DNA of 64,000 bases from assembly GCF_946479275.1 (NCBI RefSeq), contig NZ_CAMLFE010000002.1, positions 348,482-412,481 on the forward strand, in the 5' to 3' direction. The DNA is from an uncultured Bartonella sp. (GTDB taxonomy: Bacteria; Pseudomonadota; Alphaproteobacteria; Rhizobiales; Rhizobiaceae). Position numbers and translations under genes: made by a program. Positions 20,143-31,173 of this stretch are shown here, piece by piece. Below the pieces are notes generated by a model. The model did no database searches. It was not told the DNA's origin and was given only the letters and a program-made list of their open reading frames with translations. How positions within the stretch are numbered: position 1 is the stretch's first letter; each line of letters opens with the position of its first letter.

Positions 20143-22674
20143 ATGAAGTGCTTACGTCTAAAACTTCACTCGAACTGGTTGGGAGCCACGGCACTCGCAG
20201 GAACCTTGGGAATTGGCATTTTGTCCCTGACAGCTATTCAACCGGTTGTCGCACAATCGATTTTTCTTTCCGGCGGTGGTGGTGGCGGCGGGTCGCTAAC
20301 TGGACTTGGCGGCTATGGTGCGGGTGCTCTTATCACTTCTACTAAACCTGACGTTCCAAATTATGGTGGTTCCGGAAACGGAATTACCGGCGGCAAAGGC
20401 GGATTAGGAGGCTCTGACAGTATTTCGGGAAAAAACAATCTGACTCCGGAAGAAGCTGAATCGCTCGGAATTACAATGTCCTCCCCTACAAAAGGTTCAA
20501 ATGATCAAGACAATAATGGCAAAGGCGGACTAGGCGGAACAATCACAGCAACGTTATCAAAAGATATAACAGTTGAAAGTATTATTCTTGAAGCCGGTAA
20601 CGGTGGCGAACCAGGACATGCCCAAGACAACACAACGGGTGCTTTAGGCATCGGCGGGGACGGCGGCGATGTGATATTAACCGGTGACGATAGAACAATT
20701 ACTATCAATGATACTATAAGCCTCACGAGTGGCCGTTCCGGTGGTTCCGGTGAACAAAAAAGCAATGGCGGTAATGTTCGTTTTAGGACGGATAAAATTA
20801 TCGTAGGTGCGGACAAAGAAGCGAAGATAAATCTTGAACGCAACGATGGACAACTCTTATTCAGAACTGGGGAATTTGACGCAACAAAGGGCGATGCAAC
20901 TATAAATCTGACTAACACCGAAGCAGCGGGAAACAATAATAATTATGGCGTCAGATTAGGCAATCTGAAAATCGGCATGGGACGTCAAGTCACAATAAAT
21001 GGAAACGGTGATTATAACATTTCATCTTTGATAATCGGAACTCCGGTAAACGAAGCGGTTATAGGAGATGGAAGCGATAACACCATTATTGCACCTGCCA
21101 AATTTTCAACTGAAAAAGATTTGAAATTAGATTCGTCATCAAAGTTAATTTTCTATCTGCCTGAAAACGTGAACAATGGCAGTTCATTATTGAGGATAAC
21201 GGGAAAAGGTAACATTGCCATCAATGATGCTTCGGTGGAGCTAAGGCTTGCCGGAACTGATTTACGTAATTTACAGCCCGGCGATCAAGTCCGATTGATT
21301 GAAGGTCAAGTCATTGGAAATTCTCACAATTCAGATGCGAGCGTCTCTAATGGCGCTAAAACTTGGAATTTCGGAATTGCAACTTCGCAAGATCGGAATT
21401 TGATTGCAGCGCTTAAAGGGCCGACACCTCCTTCAAATACCGGTGATGAAACGGGTAAGGGGAATAATTCGGGAATAAATGATCAATCCGGAAGTAATAG
21501 TGATTCGGGTAAAAACAATAATTCCGGCGATAATAACACTAACGAAAATAATTCCGGAAAAGGAAATGATACCGATAAGCACACCGATAGCGGTTCCAGC
21601 GACAACAGTTCGAATAACCAAAATACCAATTCCGATAATAACAATCAGAATAATGCCAAAGGAAATAATCAAACCCAACCGAATCTTATCGGAAAAGATG
21701 ATGGCAAGGGCAATATTTATACCGATAACTATGGTGCGGTAACAATTAATCGCGCCAAAGCCAATGCCTATTTCCAGAGCAACGCGGCAGCACTCAACGC
21801 TCTTAACTACGGTGCTGACCAGATTGCTTCGATTGACGATTATGTTCTACCGATGGAAGTCAAAAAATTCGGTCAAACTGTTGAAGGCGTTGTTTTCCTA
21901 CAAGGCAGTGGTTTCCGGCAAAAAGTCGAAACGGGAAGCCATATCAAGAATGACGGCTACCATTTGATGGGCGGCGGCGGTATCCGCTATCATGAAGACC
22001 AGGGCAATCTTCTTGCCACCGTCTTTATTGAGCATGGCGATGGTGATTTTGATACCTACCATCAGAGTATTCATGGAAAAGGCGACTTCAGTTACACCGG
22101 CGGTGGCCTTTATACAAAACAGACGTGGGATAATGGCTGGTTTATCGACAGTTCGGGACGCGCCGGACGGGTTAAACGCGACTTCAAGAGTGGCGACATC
22201 GAGAATGGCGGCTTTGATGATAAAAGCTCCAACTATTACGGCTTCCATATCGGCGGCGGTAAGGAACTCGAAGTTTCGCCCGACAACAAACTTACTTTAA
22301 ATGGTCGTTTGTTGTGGACAGAAATCGAGAATTTCTCGACATTGTCAAAGGCTCAAGAACATTTGGGCTTTGATAGTGCCCGCTCTGTTCGCACACATTT
22401 GGGTGCCCGCCTTGACCATAAGGTTACGCAAGAGGCAAAACTTTATGCAGGTGCCGCCTGGGAACAGGAACTTGATGGCGAGATCGAAGGTAAACTCGAC
22501 AGTTACCACGTCGACAAGCCCGACTTCAGTGGTGCAAGTGCCGTCTTTGAAGTGGGCGGCAAATACGAGCAAAATCAGGGAATGCAAGGCTGGGTGGCCA
22601 ATGCAGGTATCAAAGGCGTTGCCGGCAAACGTGATGAAATTGCAGGTAAAGTCGGCGTCGGTTACCGCTGGTAA
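20143..22674 (+). CDS. Type V autotransporter, Gly-rich passenger and Asn/Ser/Asp-rich linker
   Basis: Signal peptide MKCLRLKLHSNWLGATALAGTLGIGILSLTAIQPVVAQ after aaggac RBS; C-terminal autotransporter beta-domain ending KVGVGYRW. Confidence 0.88.
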   Translation: MKCLRLKLHSNWLGATALAGTLGIGILSLTAIQPVVAQSIFLSGGGGGGGSLTGLGGYGAGALITSTKPDVPNYGGSGNGITGGKGGLGGSDSISGKNNLTPEEAESLGITMSSPTKGSNDQDNNGKGGLGGTITATLSKDITVESIILEAGNGGEPGHAQDNTTGALGIGGDGGDVILTGDDRTITINDTISLTSGRSGGSGEQKSNGGNVRFRTDKIIVGADKEAKINLERNDGQLLFRTGEFDATKGDATINLTNTEAAGNNNNYGVRLGNLKIGMGRQVTINGNGDYNISSLIIGTPVNEAVIGDGSDNTIIAPAKFSTEKDLKLDSSSKLIFYLPENVNNGSSLLRITGKGNIAINDASVELRLAGTDLRNLQPGDQVRLIEGQVIGNSHNSDASVSNGAKTWNFGIATSQDRNLIAALKGPTPPSNTGDETGKGNNSGINDQSGSNSDSGKNNNSGDNNTNENNSGKGNDTDKHTDSGSSDNSSNNQNTNSDNNNQNNAKGNNQTQPNLIGKDDGKGNIYTDNYGAVTINRAKANAYFQSNAAALNALNYGADQIASIDDYVLPMEVKKFGQTVEGVVFLQGSGFRQKVETGSHIKNDGYHLMGGGGIRYHEDQGNLLATVFIEHGDGDFDTYHQSIHGKGDFSYTGGGLYTKQTWDNGWFIDSSGRAGRVKRDFKSGDIENGGFDDKSSNYYGFHIGGGKELEVSPDNKLTLNGRLLWTEIENFSTLSKAQEHLGFDSARSVRTHLGARLDHKVTQEAKLYAGAAWEQELDGEIEGKLDSYHVDKPDFSGASAVFEVGGKYEQNQGMQGWVANAGIKGVAGKRDEIAGKVGVGYRW
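21436..21690 (+). repeat. Low-complexity Asn/Ser/Asp/Gly-coding tract inside the autotransporter
   Basis: Degenerate aataattccgg-type units encoding NNSG/SGNN-like repeats. Confidence 0.75.
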
Positions 22675-22705
22675 TCGTGACACCACTTATTCCTGAATTG
22701 ATAAT

Positions 22706-22754
22706 GAAGGTTGCGGCGCAAAATTGTTTTATGATGCGTCGCAACCTTTTTATT
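22706..22754 (+). terminator. Terminator of the autotransporter gene
   Basis: aaggttgcggcgca...tgcgtcgcaacctttttatttt. Confidence 0.7.
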
Positions 22755-22876
22755 TTCTTTGATAGATGAATTCGCCGTCGATTTTCGGTGTAAAGACCAG
22801 ATTAAGAGTTGAATCCTTTTTACTTACAGATTGCTTCGCCAAACTGCATTTTTTAGCTATACGTTTTAACTTCAAA

Positions 22877-24067
22877 CTATTTTTGAATATCCAATCCCAG
22901 TTGCTGGGCGGACTTGGTTGGTGGCGTATCGGTTTTTGCAGGCTCTTTCAAATCGAGTTGCTCGATCCTGTCTCCACGATTTTTGATTTTTCCGGTCGTC
23001 GTAAGGATATCCTCGACATCTTTGGACGTGCTTTGAAAATGACTATGCAGTTTCTTCACCCGATCATCAAGGCGCACAACCTCTTCCATCAGACGCCCGA
23101 CTTCGGTTTGTATCAAATGCGCTTGTTCGCGCATGCGGGCATCTTTCATAATGGCTTGCACCACCTGAATCGATAACATCAGAAGAGATGGTGAAACAAT
23201 GATGACACGCGCGCGATTGGCTTTTTGAACAATTCCTTCGAAATCTTCATGAATCGTTGCAAAAATTGATTCAGAAGGCACAAACATGAAGGCTGTATCC
23301 TGCGTTTCTCCGGGAATGATATATTTTCCCGAAATCGCCTTTATATGCGTATCCATATCGGTCTGGAACTGGCGTTCGGCAGCCTGCTTTTCCTGAGGTG
23401 TCGGTGCCTCGCGCATATTGTTCCACGCTTCCAGCGGAAATTTTGCGTCAATAACCAATGACGGGGCATGATTTGGCATAAAAACCAGACAATCCGGCCG
23501 CGTTCCATTGGAAAGGGTCGCTTGAAAAGCATAAGCATTAGGTGGCAAACCATCGGAAATAATGGCTTCCATTCTTCCCTGCCCGAATGCACCGCGGGTT
23601 TGCTTGTTGCTCAAAATAGCTTGCAACTGGACAACTTGGCCGGCAAGCGACTGGATGTTGTTTTGCGCCGTGTCAATAACGGCCAATCTTTCCTGTAATT
23701 TGGCAAGATTTTCATGCGTCGATTTTGTCTGCGCATTGATTGTCTGGCCGAGATTATTGCTCATGCCGGTCAACTGTTCACGAATCGATTGATTGAGTTC
23801 GGCTTGCCGGCGGCCGAAAATTTCCGCCATTGTTTGCATGCGGCCTTGCATTTCGGCTTGCGTTTTCAAAAGTTCGTTCATATGGATTTCGGCGTCTCTC
23901 GCCCGTTCTGCAACCTGTGTGTCAAGGACAGAGCGGCGCCGGTTGCCAATGATGATAACAATGATCATGACAAGGAGCATAGCCGCAAGGATTATGAGCA
24001 GCCAGTCCATCATATTGAAAGAAAAGCCGGCAACGGGAATGAGAGGATGGGACGACGAATCAAACAT
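22877..24067 (-). CDS. rmuC: DNA recombination protein RmuC
   Basis: N-terminal TM, coiled coil, then YAFQATLSNGTRPDCLVFMPN..LVIDAKFPLEAW. Confidence 0.93.
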   Translation of the reverse strand: MFDSSSHPLIPVAGFSFNMMDWLLIILAAMLLVMIIVIIIGNRRRSVLDTQVAERARDAEIHMNELLKTQAEMQGRMQTMAEIFGRRQAELNQSIREQLTGMSNNLGQTINAQTKSTHENLAKLQERLAVIDTAQNNIQSLAGQVVQLQAILSNKQTRGAFGQGRMEAIISDGLPPNAYAFQATLSNGTRPDCLVFMPNHAPSLVIDAKFPLEAWNNMREAPTPQEKQAAERQFQTDMDTHIKAISGKYIIPGETQDTAFMFVPSESIFATIHEDFEGIVQKANRARVIIVSPSLLMLSIQVVQAIMKDARMREQAHLIQTEVGRLMEEVVRLDDRVKKLHSHFQSTSKDVEDILTTTGKIKNRGDRIEQLDLKEPAKTDTPPTKSAQQLGLDIQK

Positions 24068-24168
24068 TTTTCAAGATTAGCGGTTTTCCGGTCACAAAGC
24101 GATCAAAAGGCTGCGAAAATCAACATTATCACATTGACGTATGAAATGTGATTGATTACCTCTTCTTT

Positions 24169-24699
24169 ATGTCAATAAAACCATTAGTTATTCTTCCCGA
24201 TCCTATTCTGCGCAAGGTTTCAAAACCGATCGAGCGCGTTGATCAATCGTTGCAAAAACTGGCCGATGATATGCTGGAGACAATGTATGAAGCCCCCGGC
24301 ATCGGACTGGCAGCAATCCAGATCGGAGAACCGTTACGCCTGTTGGTGATTGATGTTGCCGGTAAAGACGAGCCCAAAGAACCTCGGGTCTTTATCAATC
24401 CACAAATTTTGTGGCGCTCCGACGAACCGAATGTTTATGAAGAAGGGTGCCTTTCCATTCCCGACTATTACGCAGAAGTCGAACGGCCGAAACGTGTACG
24501 CGTAAGCTATCTTGATCGCGAGGGTAAAGAGAGTGAAATCGAGGCAGACGGATTGCTGGCAACCTGTTTGCAGCATGAAATCGACCATCTCAACGGCGTT
24601 TTGTTTATAGACCATATATCCAGATTGAAACGTGATATGGTTATTCGCAAATTTAAAAAACTGGCCAAAGAAAAAGCGCAAAGCGGGGCACGATTATAA
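24169..24699 (+). CDS. def: Peptide deformylase
   Basis: [27 protein letters not shown] motifs. Confidence 0.97.
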   Translation: MSIKPLVILPDPILRKVSKPIERVDQSLQKLADDMLETMYEAPGIGLAAIQIGEPLRLLVIDVAGKDEPKEPRVFINPQILWRSDEPNVYEEGCLSIPDYYAEVERPKRVRVSYLDREGKESEIEADGLLATCLQHEIDHLNGVLFIDHISRLKRDMVIRKFKKLAKEKAQSGARL

Positions 24700-25628
24700 T
24701 GTCTTTGCGGCTTGCCTTTATGGGAACGCCGGAGTTTTCGGTTCCCGTCCTTGAAGCACTTCATCAGGCAGGCCACCAGATTGTGGCCGTTTATAGCCAG
24801 CCACCACGACCTGCAGGCCGGCGTGGATTGGAGCTTACCCCTACACCGGTTGCCTCTGCTGCCGAAAGATTGGGAATTCCGGTACTTACTCCGAAAAGTT
24901 TGAAAGACCGGCAAGAGCAAGAACGTTTTTCATCATTCAAGATTGATGCGGCGATTGTCGTGGCTTATGGGCTTTTATTGCCAAAAGCCATTCTTGATGC
25001 ACCGCGTTTTGGCTGTTTTAATGGTCATGCTTCGCTTTTGCCGCGTTGGCGCGGCGCTGCCCCCATCCAGCGGGCAATTATGGCTGGCGATAAAAAAACC
25101 GGTATGATGATTATGAAAATGGATGAAGGCCTTGATACCGGCCCTATCGCACTTTCAAAATCAATCGACATTACCCCTGAGATGACCGCAGGCGAACTTT
25201 ACGACGAGTTGGAAAAAATTGCCGCCCCTCTCATGGTAAAAACCATGGAGAAGCTGGAAAAAGGTGATCTGACACTGACCCCGCAGAAATCGGATGGTGC
25301 AACTTATGCCAAAAAAATTACCAAGGATGAAACCCGCATTGACTGGTCAAAACCGGCAAAAGAGCTGCAAAAACGTATATGCGGGCTTTCGCCTTTTCCG
25401 GGAAGCTGGTGCGAAATGGAAATTTCCGGCAAACAGGAACGGGTCAAGTTATTAAAAGCAAAACTTGTTGAAGGTTCTTCCCTTGGCGCAGGTCATATCG
25501 ACCCTGAAACCTTGACAATCCATTGTGGCGAAGGTCGTTTGCAAATTACACGGCTGCAAAAAGCCGGTGGCAAGGCCATGGATGTTGAAACTTTCTTGCA
25601 TGGTTTTCATGTAACCAAAGTCTATTGA
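24699..25628 (+). CDS. fmt: Methionyl-tRNA formyltransferase
   Basis: [32 protein letters not shown]. Confidence 0.97.
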   Translation: MSLRLAFMGTPEFSVPVLEALHQAGHQIVAVYSQPPRPAGRRGLELTPTPVASAAERLGIPVLTPKSLKDRQEQERFSSFKIDAAIVVAYGLLLPKAILDAPRFGCFNGHASLLPRWRGAAPIQRAIMAGDKKTGMMIMKMDEGLDTGPIALSKSIDITPEMTAGELYDELEKIAAPLMVKTMEKLEKGDLTLTPQKSDGATYAKKITKDETRIDWSKPAKELQKRICGLSPFPGSWCEMEISGKQERVKLLKAKLVEGSSLGAGHIDPETLTIHCGEGRLQITRLQKAGGKAMDVETFLHGFHVTKVY

Positions 25629-25629
25629 T

Positions 25630-26373
25630 ATGGCGCGCTTCAAATTAACAATCGAATATGACGGGACAAATTATTGCGGTTGGCAACGACAAGATGGCTT
25701 AAGAACTGTTCAAGCAGCCATTGAAGAGGCTGTTTTTGCTTTTTCCGGAGAAAAAGTAACCGTTTTTGGAGCCGGACGCACCGATGCAGGCGTTCATGCG
25801 ACAGGACAAGTTGCACATGTCGATCTTCAAAAAGATATGCGTGCCGACAAGGTGCGCGATGCTATCAATGCACATTTAATCCTTAACAAAGAAAATGTTG
25901 CAATTTTGAAATCCGAAGAGGCCACCGCTGATTTTGACGCACGTTTTTCTGCCCGAAAACGCCATTATCATTTTGTCATTTTGAACAGACGCGCACCGGC
26001 GGTTCTTGAAGCAAACCGTGTTTGGTGGGTACCTAAAAAACTTGATGCGGAAAAAATGGATGAAGCGGCAAAACGACTTTTGGGACTTCATGACTTTACT
26101 ACTTTCCGCTCAAGCGAATGCCAGGCCAAAAGCCCCGTAAAAACCCTTGACCAGCTTGATGTCAAACGTGTCGGCGAAGAGATTCATATTTATGCAAGTG
26201 CCCGCTCGTTTCTTCATAACCAGATACGGTCTTTTGCCGGAAGCTTGATGGAAGTCGGCATCGGCCGTTGGAGTGCGGATGATCTTGAAGATGCACTTAA
26301 CGCCAAAGACCGTCGCCGTTGCGGTATGGTTGCTCCCCCGTCGGGCCTTTATCTCACACAAGTGGATTATTAA
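25630..26373 (+). CDS. truA: tRNA pseudouridine(38-40) synthase
   Basis: [31 protein letters not shown]. Confidence 0.97.
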   Translation: MARFKLTIEYDGTNYCGWQRQDGLRTVQAAIEEAVFAFSGEKVTVFGAGRTDAGVHATGQVAHVDLQKDMRADKVRDAINAHLILNKENVAILKSEEATADFDARFSARKRHYHFVILNRRAPAVLEANRVWWVPKKLDAEKMDEAAKRLLGLHDFTTFRSSECQAKSPVKTLDQLDVKRVGEEIHIYASARSFLHNQIRSFAGSLMEVGIGRWSADDLEDALNAKDRRRCGMVAPPSGLYLTQVDY

Positions 26374-26668
26374 TTTTAATCGCTGGTGAAGCGGGACACA
26401 AAATTCCGATAAAATATTATTATCCCCGATTTCTCGGAGAATTCAGCTAATTCAAACAAGGGGCTGATATTTTTAGGCAAAAGAATAGAAAAGCCATTTT
26501 CTTTTTTGAAGATGAAGTTTTATAGTCGTCTTATCGGGTGGTATTTTTGTGCCCTGCACAACGCGCTCAGAGGGATTTTATTTTGGACAAAGCTTCCAGC
26601 CACTTTCAATAACTGGTTTTTAAAAATCCGGTGTTTGAAAATGGTTATTTATTGATAAGGGATTTATT

Positions 26669-27601
26669 GTGGCTCAAAAATCAAAAAAAACAAATCAGTC
26701 AAAACATGAAAAAGAAGATGTCGGCATCAAATTGACAGTCGCGGGGAAAAAGCGCGTTTTTGATATTAACGAACCGAAACTTCCCGAATGGGTCCAGAAA
26801 AATGCTTTGACATCGGGAAACTATCCTTATGACAAAAAAATGCCGCGTAAGGAATATGAAGAAACATTGCAGGATCTGCAAATCGAGCTGGTCAAATTGC
26901 AATCCTGGCTTCTTGAAACGGGCGAACGGGTTGTTGCTTTGTTTGAAGGGCGAGATGCTGCCGGTAAAGGTGGTACAATTTTTACACTCCGCCAATATAT
27001 GAACCCGCGTACCGCCCGCAACGTTGCTTTGCCGAAGCCGGACGAAACAGAAAGTGGCCAATGGTACTTCCAGCGCTATGTGCGTCATTTTCCCACCCAT
27101 GGAGAGTTCGTCACATTCGACCGCTCGTGGTACAACCGAGCAGGCGTTGAAGCAGTGATGAAATTTGCAACACCTGCGCAAGTTGAAACATTTCTTGCAG
27201 AAGCGCCAACATTTGAAAAATTGATTGTTTCCGATGGCATAAGATTTTTCAAAATCTGGCTTGATATCGGGCAGGAAATGCAATTGAAGCGTTTCCATGA
27301 ACGCCGTCATAGCCCGTTGAAACACTGGAAATTTTCCAAAATGGATGAAGCGGGAATTACCCTTTGGGATGATTATGGCAAGGCTGCCGACCGCATGATC
27401 GAGCGCACGCACTCGGCTATGGCACCTTGGACAATTGTCAAATCCAATGACAAGAGGCGTGCACGGCTTGCGGTAATCCGCCGTGTGCTTCTGTCTATTC
27501 CCTATGCCGACCGCAATATTTCGGCAATCGGTCCGGAAGACGAAAAAATTATCGGCACAGGACCGGACTTCTTACGCAATGCAAGCGAGAACTTGATCTG
27601 A
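26669..27601 (+). CDS. ppk2: Polyphosphate kinase 2
   Basis: VALFEGRDAAGKGGTI; FDRSWYNRAGVE. Confidence 0.95.
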   Translation: MAQKSKKTNQSKHEKEDVGIKLTVAGKKRVFDINEPKLPEWVQKNALTSGNYPYDKKMPRKEYEETLQDLQIELVKLQSWLLETGERVVALFEGRDAAGKGGTIFTLRQYMNPRTARNVALPKPDETESGQWYFQRYVRHFPTHGEFVTFDRSWYNRAGVEAVMKFATPAQVETFLAEAPTFEKLIVSDGIRFFKIWLDIGQEMQLKRFHERRHSPLKHWKFSKMDEAGITLWDDYGKAADRMIERTHSAMAPWTIVKSNDKRRARLAVIRRVLLSIPYADRNISAIGPEDEKIIGTGPDFLRNASENLI

Positions 27602-27607
27602 ATAAAA

Positions 27608-27646
27608 GCAGGATAGGTATTTACAAAACGATACCTATCCTTTTTA
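27608..27646 (+). terminator. Terminator of ppk2
   Basis: aggataggtat..atacctatccttttt. Confidence 0.75.
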
Positions 27647-27674
27647 CTAATATTGATATACAAATCTTTATGCT

Positions 27675-28550
27675 ATGCGGATAACCGTCATGCTGCATCA
27701 CAAACTGTCTTTATCCGCATTGGTTGCTTTTTCCTTCATCGCTCTTTATCCGACAACAAGTGAGGCTGTCGATCCCTCAACGTCGGGCTTACCGCATTTT
27801 TTCGATTCTCAGGAACGATTGAACCATCCCAATCTCGGAACCCTTCCGAGGCTTAGATTTTTAACCACTGTCGATTTTCCGCCTTTCAATTTTATTGATA
27901 AAACCGGACGACTTTCCGGATATAATATCGATCTATTGCGTGCCATTTGCATGGAACTGAAGCTGGAACAGGTTTGTGAAGTGGAAGCGGTTCCCTGGAA
28001 TGAGCTGATCTCTCACATGAATGAACATGGTGGAGAAGCAATCATTGCCGGTATGAACGAAACACCGGAGACTGCCAAAAGCCTGATTTTTACGCAAAGC
28101 TACTTAAGGTTTCCGGCTCGCTTTGTAAGTTCGGGAAATATCGCGCTCACTGAACCTGTGGAAAAAGACTTGAAGAAATACAAAATAGGCATTGTAAGCA
28201 AAAGTGCTCACGAAGCACTTTTTTCCGCCTATTTTCCGGAAGTGAAATGGCAGCCATTTAAAAATGATGAAAGTTTGCGAGAGGCACTGAAAGCCAAAAA
28301 CATTGATCTCGCATTCGGCGACGGAATGGCATTTTCCCAATGGTTGAATGATCCTCAATCACAAAATTGTTGCCAATTTGTGGGGGGAGCATATATTGCC
28401 CCGCAATTTTTACAAAGCGGCCTTAGAATTGCTGTTCCAAAAGACAATCCGCAACTGGTTGAAGCCTTGAACTACGCATTGAAATCACTGGAACGCAAAG
28501 GAAAGCTCACCGAGCTTTATCTGCGGTATTTTCCGATCAGCTTTTATTGA
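27675..28550 (+). CDS. Periplasmic solute-binding protein, family 3 (amino-acid type)
   Basis: Signal peptide; LRFLTTVDFPPFNFIDKTGRLSGYNIDLLRAI. Confidence 0.88.
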   Translation: MRITVMLHHKLSLSALVAFSFIALYPTTSEAVDPSTSGLPHFFDSQERLNHPNLGTLPRLRFLTTVDFPPFNFIDKTGRLSGYNIDLLRAICMELKLEQVCEVEAVPWNELISHMNEHGGEAIIAGMNETPETAKSLIFTQSYLRFPARFVSSGNIALTEPVEKDLKKYKIGIVSKSAHEALFSAYFPEVKWQPFKNDESLREALKAKNIDLAFGDGMAFSQWLNDPQSQNCCQFVGGAYIAPQFLQSGLRIAVPKDNPQLVEALNYALKSLERKGKLTELYLRYFPISFY

Positions 28551-28598
28551 GGGCTCGCCAAAACACTTTTCCGACGAGCCCCTCTATAGTTACGATCA

Positions 28599-29645
28599 CT
28601 ATAAACGGATAATGACTTTACCGAAATTTTTACCCTGAAGAAGGCCGATAAAAGCTTCCGGCGCATTTTCCAGACCTTCGATAATATCCTCGCGATATTT
28701 GAGATGTCCCTGACGCAACCACTCTTGTGCCTGGACAATGAATTCGGGTCTTTGTTGTTCGAATTCCCGTTCGATAAAACCGCGAACAAGCATACTTTTT
28801 ATCAAAATGGCATTCATCAATTCCGGCAAACGGTCAACATCGTGTTTTACATTGTTAAAGCCGTTATATTGGGCGATCAAACCACAAACAGGTATACGGG
28901 CAAAAGGATTTAAAAGGGGAAATACTGCGTCCCACACCTTGCCACCGACATTTTCATAATAGACATCAATACCTTCTGGACAAGCCTTGGCGAGGCGTTC
29001 GGCAAAATCGGTGCTTCTGTGGTCGAGCATGACATCAAATCCAAGCACATCACGACCAAAGGAACATTTTTCCGGCCCGCCGGCAATGCCGACCGCTTTG
29101 GCTCCGGCAATTTTTGCGAGTTGCCCCACCATTGATCCAACGATTCCGGTTGCTGCCGCGACAACCACTGTCTCGCCCTTTTTCGGTTTACCAATGTTGC
29201 GCATTCCGGCATAGGCAGTAAAACCGGGCATACCAAGAATACCCAAAGCAGTTGATAGTGGCGCGTCAAAATTGTCGAGTTTTTTTAAGTTTTCACCTTT
29301 TTCAATGCTGTAACTTTGCCAACCGCTTGCCGAGAGAACCTTATCGCCCTTCTTGAAGTCTTTGTGGTTCGAGCTGACAACTTCCCCCACAGTTCCACCG
29401 ATCATCACATCACCGATTGCGACCGGTTTGTCATAGGATGGCGCGTCCGACATGCGTTGACGCATATAGGGATCCAATGAAAGATAAAGGATCTTTATCA
29501 ACACTTCGCCACTCTTCGGCTCCGGCAATTTGACTGTTTCGAATGCGAAATTTTCTTTAACAGGCACTCCATGCGGACGGGATGCGAGCACGACTTGTGT
29601 TGAACGGATTTCTTCCATTACTGTTTTTCCTTTCATATTTTCCAA
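28599..29645 (-). CDS. NADP-dependent MDR oxidoreductase (CurA/leukotriene B4 dehydrogenase-like)
   Basis: LSLDPYMRQRMSD; GETVVVAAATGIVGSMVGQLAKIAG. Confidence 0.9.
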   Translation of the reverse strand: MENMKGKTVMEEIRSTQVVLASRPHGVPVKENFAFETVKLPEPKSGEVLIKILYLSLDPYMRQRMSDAPSYDKPVAIGDVMIGGTVGEVVSSNHKDFKKGDKVLSASGWQSYSIEKGENLKKLDNFDAPLSTALGILGMPGFTAYAGMRNIGKPKKGETVVVAAATGIVGSMVGQLAKIAGAKAVGIAGGPEKCSFGRDVLGFDVMLDHRSTDFAERLAKACPEGIDVYYENVGGKVWDAVFPLLNPFARIPVCGLIAQYNGFNNVKHDVDRLPELMNAILIKSMLVRGFIEREFEQQRPEFIVQAQEWLRQGHLKYREDIIEGLENAPEAFIGLLQGKNFGKVIIRL

Positions 29646-29717
29646 TCAAAAGATGGACTGAAGAAAGGCAGCTGTCAACAAACGTAAAGTTGGAATTTCC
29701 CTAAGCCTTCACAAGAC

Positions 29718-30341
29718 TTATTTCGGGCGGTTTGGCGTTTTCAATGTGATGGGAGGAAGATTGATCTGATAATGGATAGAGATAATGCGGATAAAGGTGC
29801 AAACCGCAATTGCGCTCCATATTGCGATTGTCGGAGATATGAGCCGGGCAGACCCCAAAAGAACGATAGCGGAGCCGACAATAGATGCACTCGCATAAAT
29901 TTCTTTGCTGAAGATTATCGGCGTACGACCGGTCAGAATATCGCGTACGCACCCCCCTCCTACAGCGCTCGCACATCCAAGTATGATTGCAATCTGGATA
30001 TTACCTGTCATTTGATAGGCTTTATCCGAACCGAAAGCCGCAAAGAAGCCGAGCCCCAAAGCATCAAGCCAAAGGGTGGGTTTTTCCATCCGCATAATCA
30101 AACCCTGACAAAAAATACCAAGCAACACGGCTCCGATAATCGCAATCATGTATTCGATATTGGTGAGGCCTACAGGCGGCGTTGCCCCCAAACACAAATC
30201 GCGCATAATACCGCCACCGCAGGCAGTTGCCATTGCAACAACAAAAACACCAAAAAAATCAAAACCGCGCCGGATACCTGCACTGGTACCGCTTAAAGCA
30301 AAAACAAAAGTTCCAATCACATCAATCGAATGAAGAAGCAT
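29718..30341 (-). CDS. UPF0126/TRIC-type cation channel family membrane protein
   Basis: Repeated G-G-G-x-x-R-D motif: ACGGGIMRDLCLG and AVGGGCVRDILTGRTPIIF. Confidence 0.92.
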   Translation of the reverse strand: MLLHSIDVIGTFVFALSGTSAGIRRGFDFFGVFVVAMATACGGGIMRDLCLGATPPVGLTNIEYMIAIIGAVLLGIFCQGLIMRMEKPTLWLDALGLGFFAAFGSDKAYQMTGNIQIAIILGCASAVGGGCVRDILTGRTPIIFSKEIYASASIVGSAIVLLGSARLISPTIAIWSAIAVCTFIRIISIHYQINLPPITLKTPNRPK

Positions 30342-30873
30342 TCGTGTTCCTTTAAAATTTCCAACCACGTCTGCGGTGATTTTCTAACTATTTTCATTTA
30401 ATGCAAGGCCACGTGATGTCAGAGAAGAGAATCTTCGAAACCGGATAGTATCGCAAAAAGAATACTCTAAATCTCACCTTCGCCATCTTTCAATTGGTCG
30501 ATTGGCTATTGTCTCGGCCAGATAGCTTCGCTGTCATGATGATTATTTTTGTTCAGCAAATTCGCTCACTTGCATCTTCTAATTTTTGTTTGATTTTGTT
30601 TGTTCGAAGATTGAAAGATAATGAAGAAAAACAGATTTTTCGATAAGATATAATAGGGATAAAGTCAGATAGAAAACCGGCACGCCCGTAAAACCCTATG
30701 CCGATTGTTATACGGGAAAAACTTTTTTTGAACTGCCCGTGATATGAAAAATATTGCATATCTTTCGTTTCAATATAGCGGTTGATTATTGTGTGTCGAT
30801 TGGCTGGATACCGCACAGATAGCTGAATTGTCAGCGCCCTCAATCCCTCATAGAAAACCGGATTTTTAACATC

Positions 30874-31152
30874 CTAGCTTTCTTCGTCGAATTTATTGTT
30901 CACGAGTTTTTCGAGGGCATCAAGCACTTCGCTTGCTTCTTTACCTTGCGCAGTAACATCAATATGGCTTCCTTGGGAAGCTGCCAACATCATCAATCCC
31001 ATGATCGAGTTGCCGCCAACTGTCTGTCCATCTTTTTCCACTTCGACGACAGCATCGAAACTTTCGACAGTTTGCACAAATTTTGCCGATGCCCGTGCAT
31101 GAAGGCCTCTTTTATTTGAAATAATCAATTGCCGCTTTAAAAGACTATCCAT
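30874..31152 (-). CDS. ptsH: Phosphocarrier protein HPr/NPr
   Basis: NKRGLHARASAKFVQ; NSIMGLMMLAAS. Confidence 0.95.
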   Translation of the reverse strand: MDSLLKRQLIISNKRGLHARASAKFVQTVESFDAVVEVEKDGQTVGGNSIMGLMMLAASQGSHIDVTAQGKEASEVLDALEKLVNNKFDEES

Positions 31153-31173
31153 TTTTTCTTAAATAGAAGTTTT

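Noticed and set aside
21433-21742. Ile/Val-rich ORFs 21433..21678 (-) and 21479..21742 (+) in the autotransporter linker
   Set aside because: Artefacts of the low-complexity AAT/TCC repeats read in other frames.
26699-27412. 237-aa ORF antisense to ppk2
   Set aside because: Shadow ORF; ppk2 has all family motifs on the other strand.
30553-30843. 96-aa ORF on the minus strand upstream of the UPF0126 gene
   Set aside because: Weak composition, no RBS, no family; probably chance.
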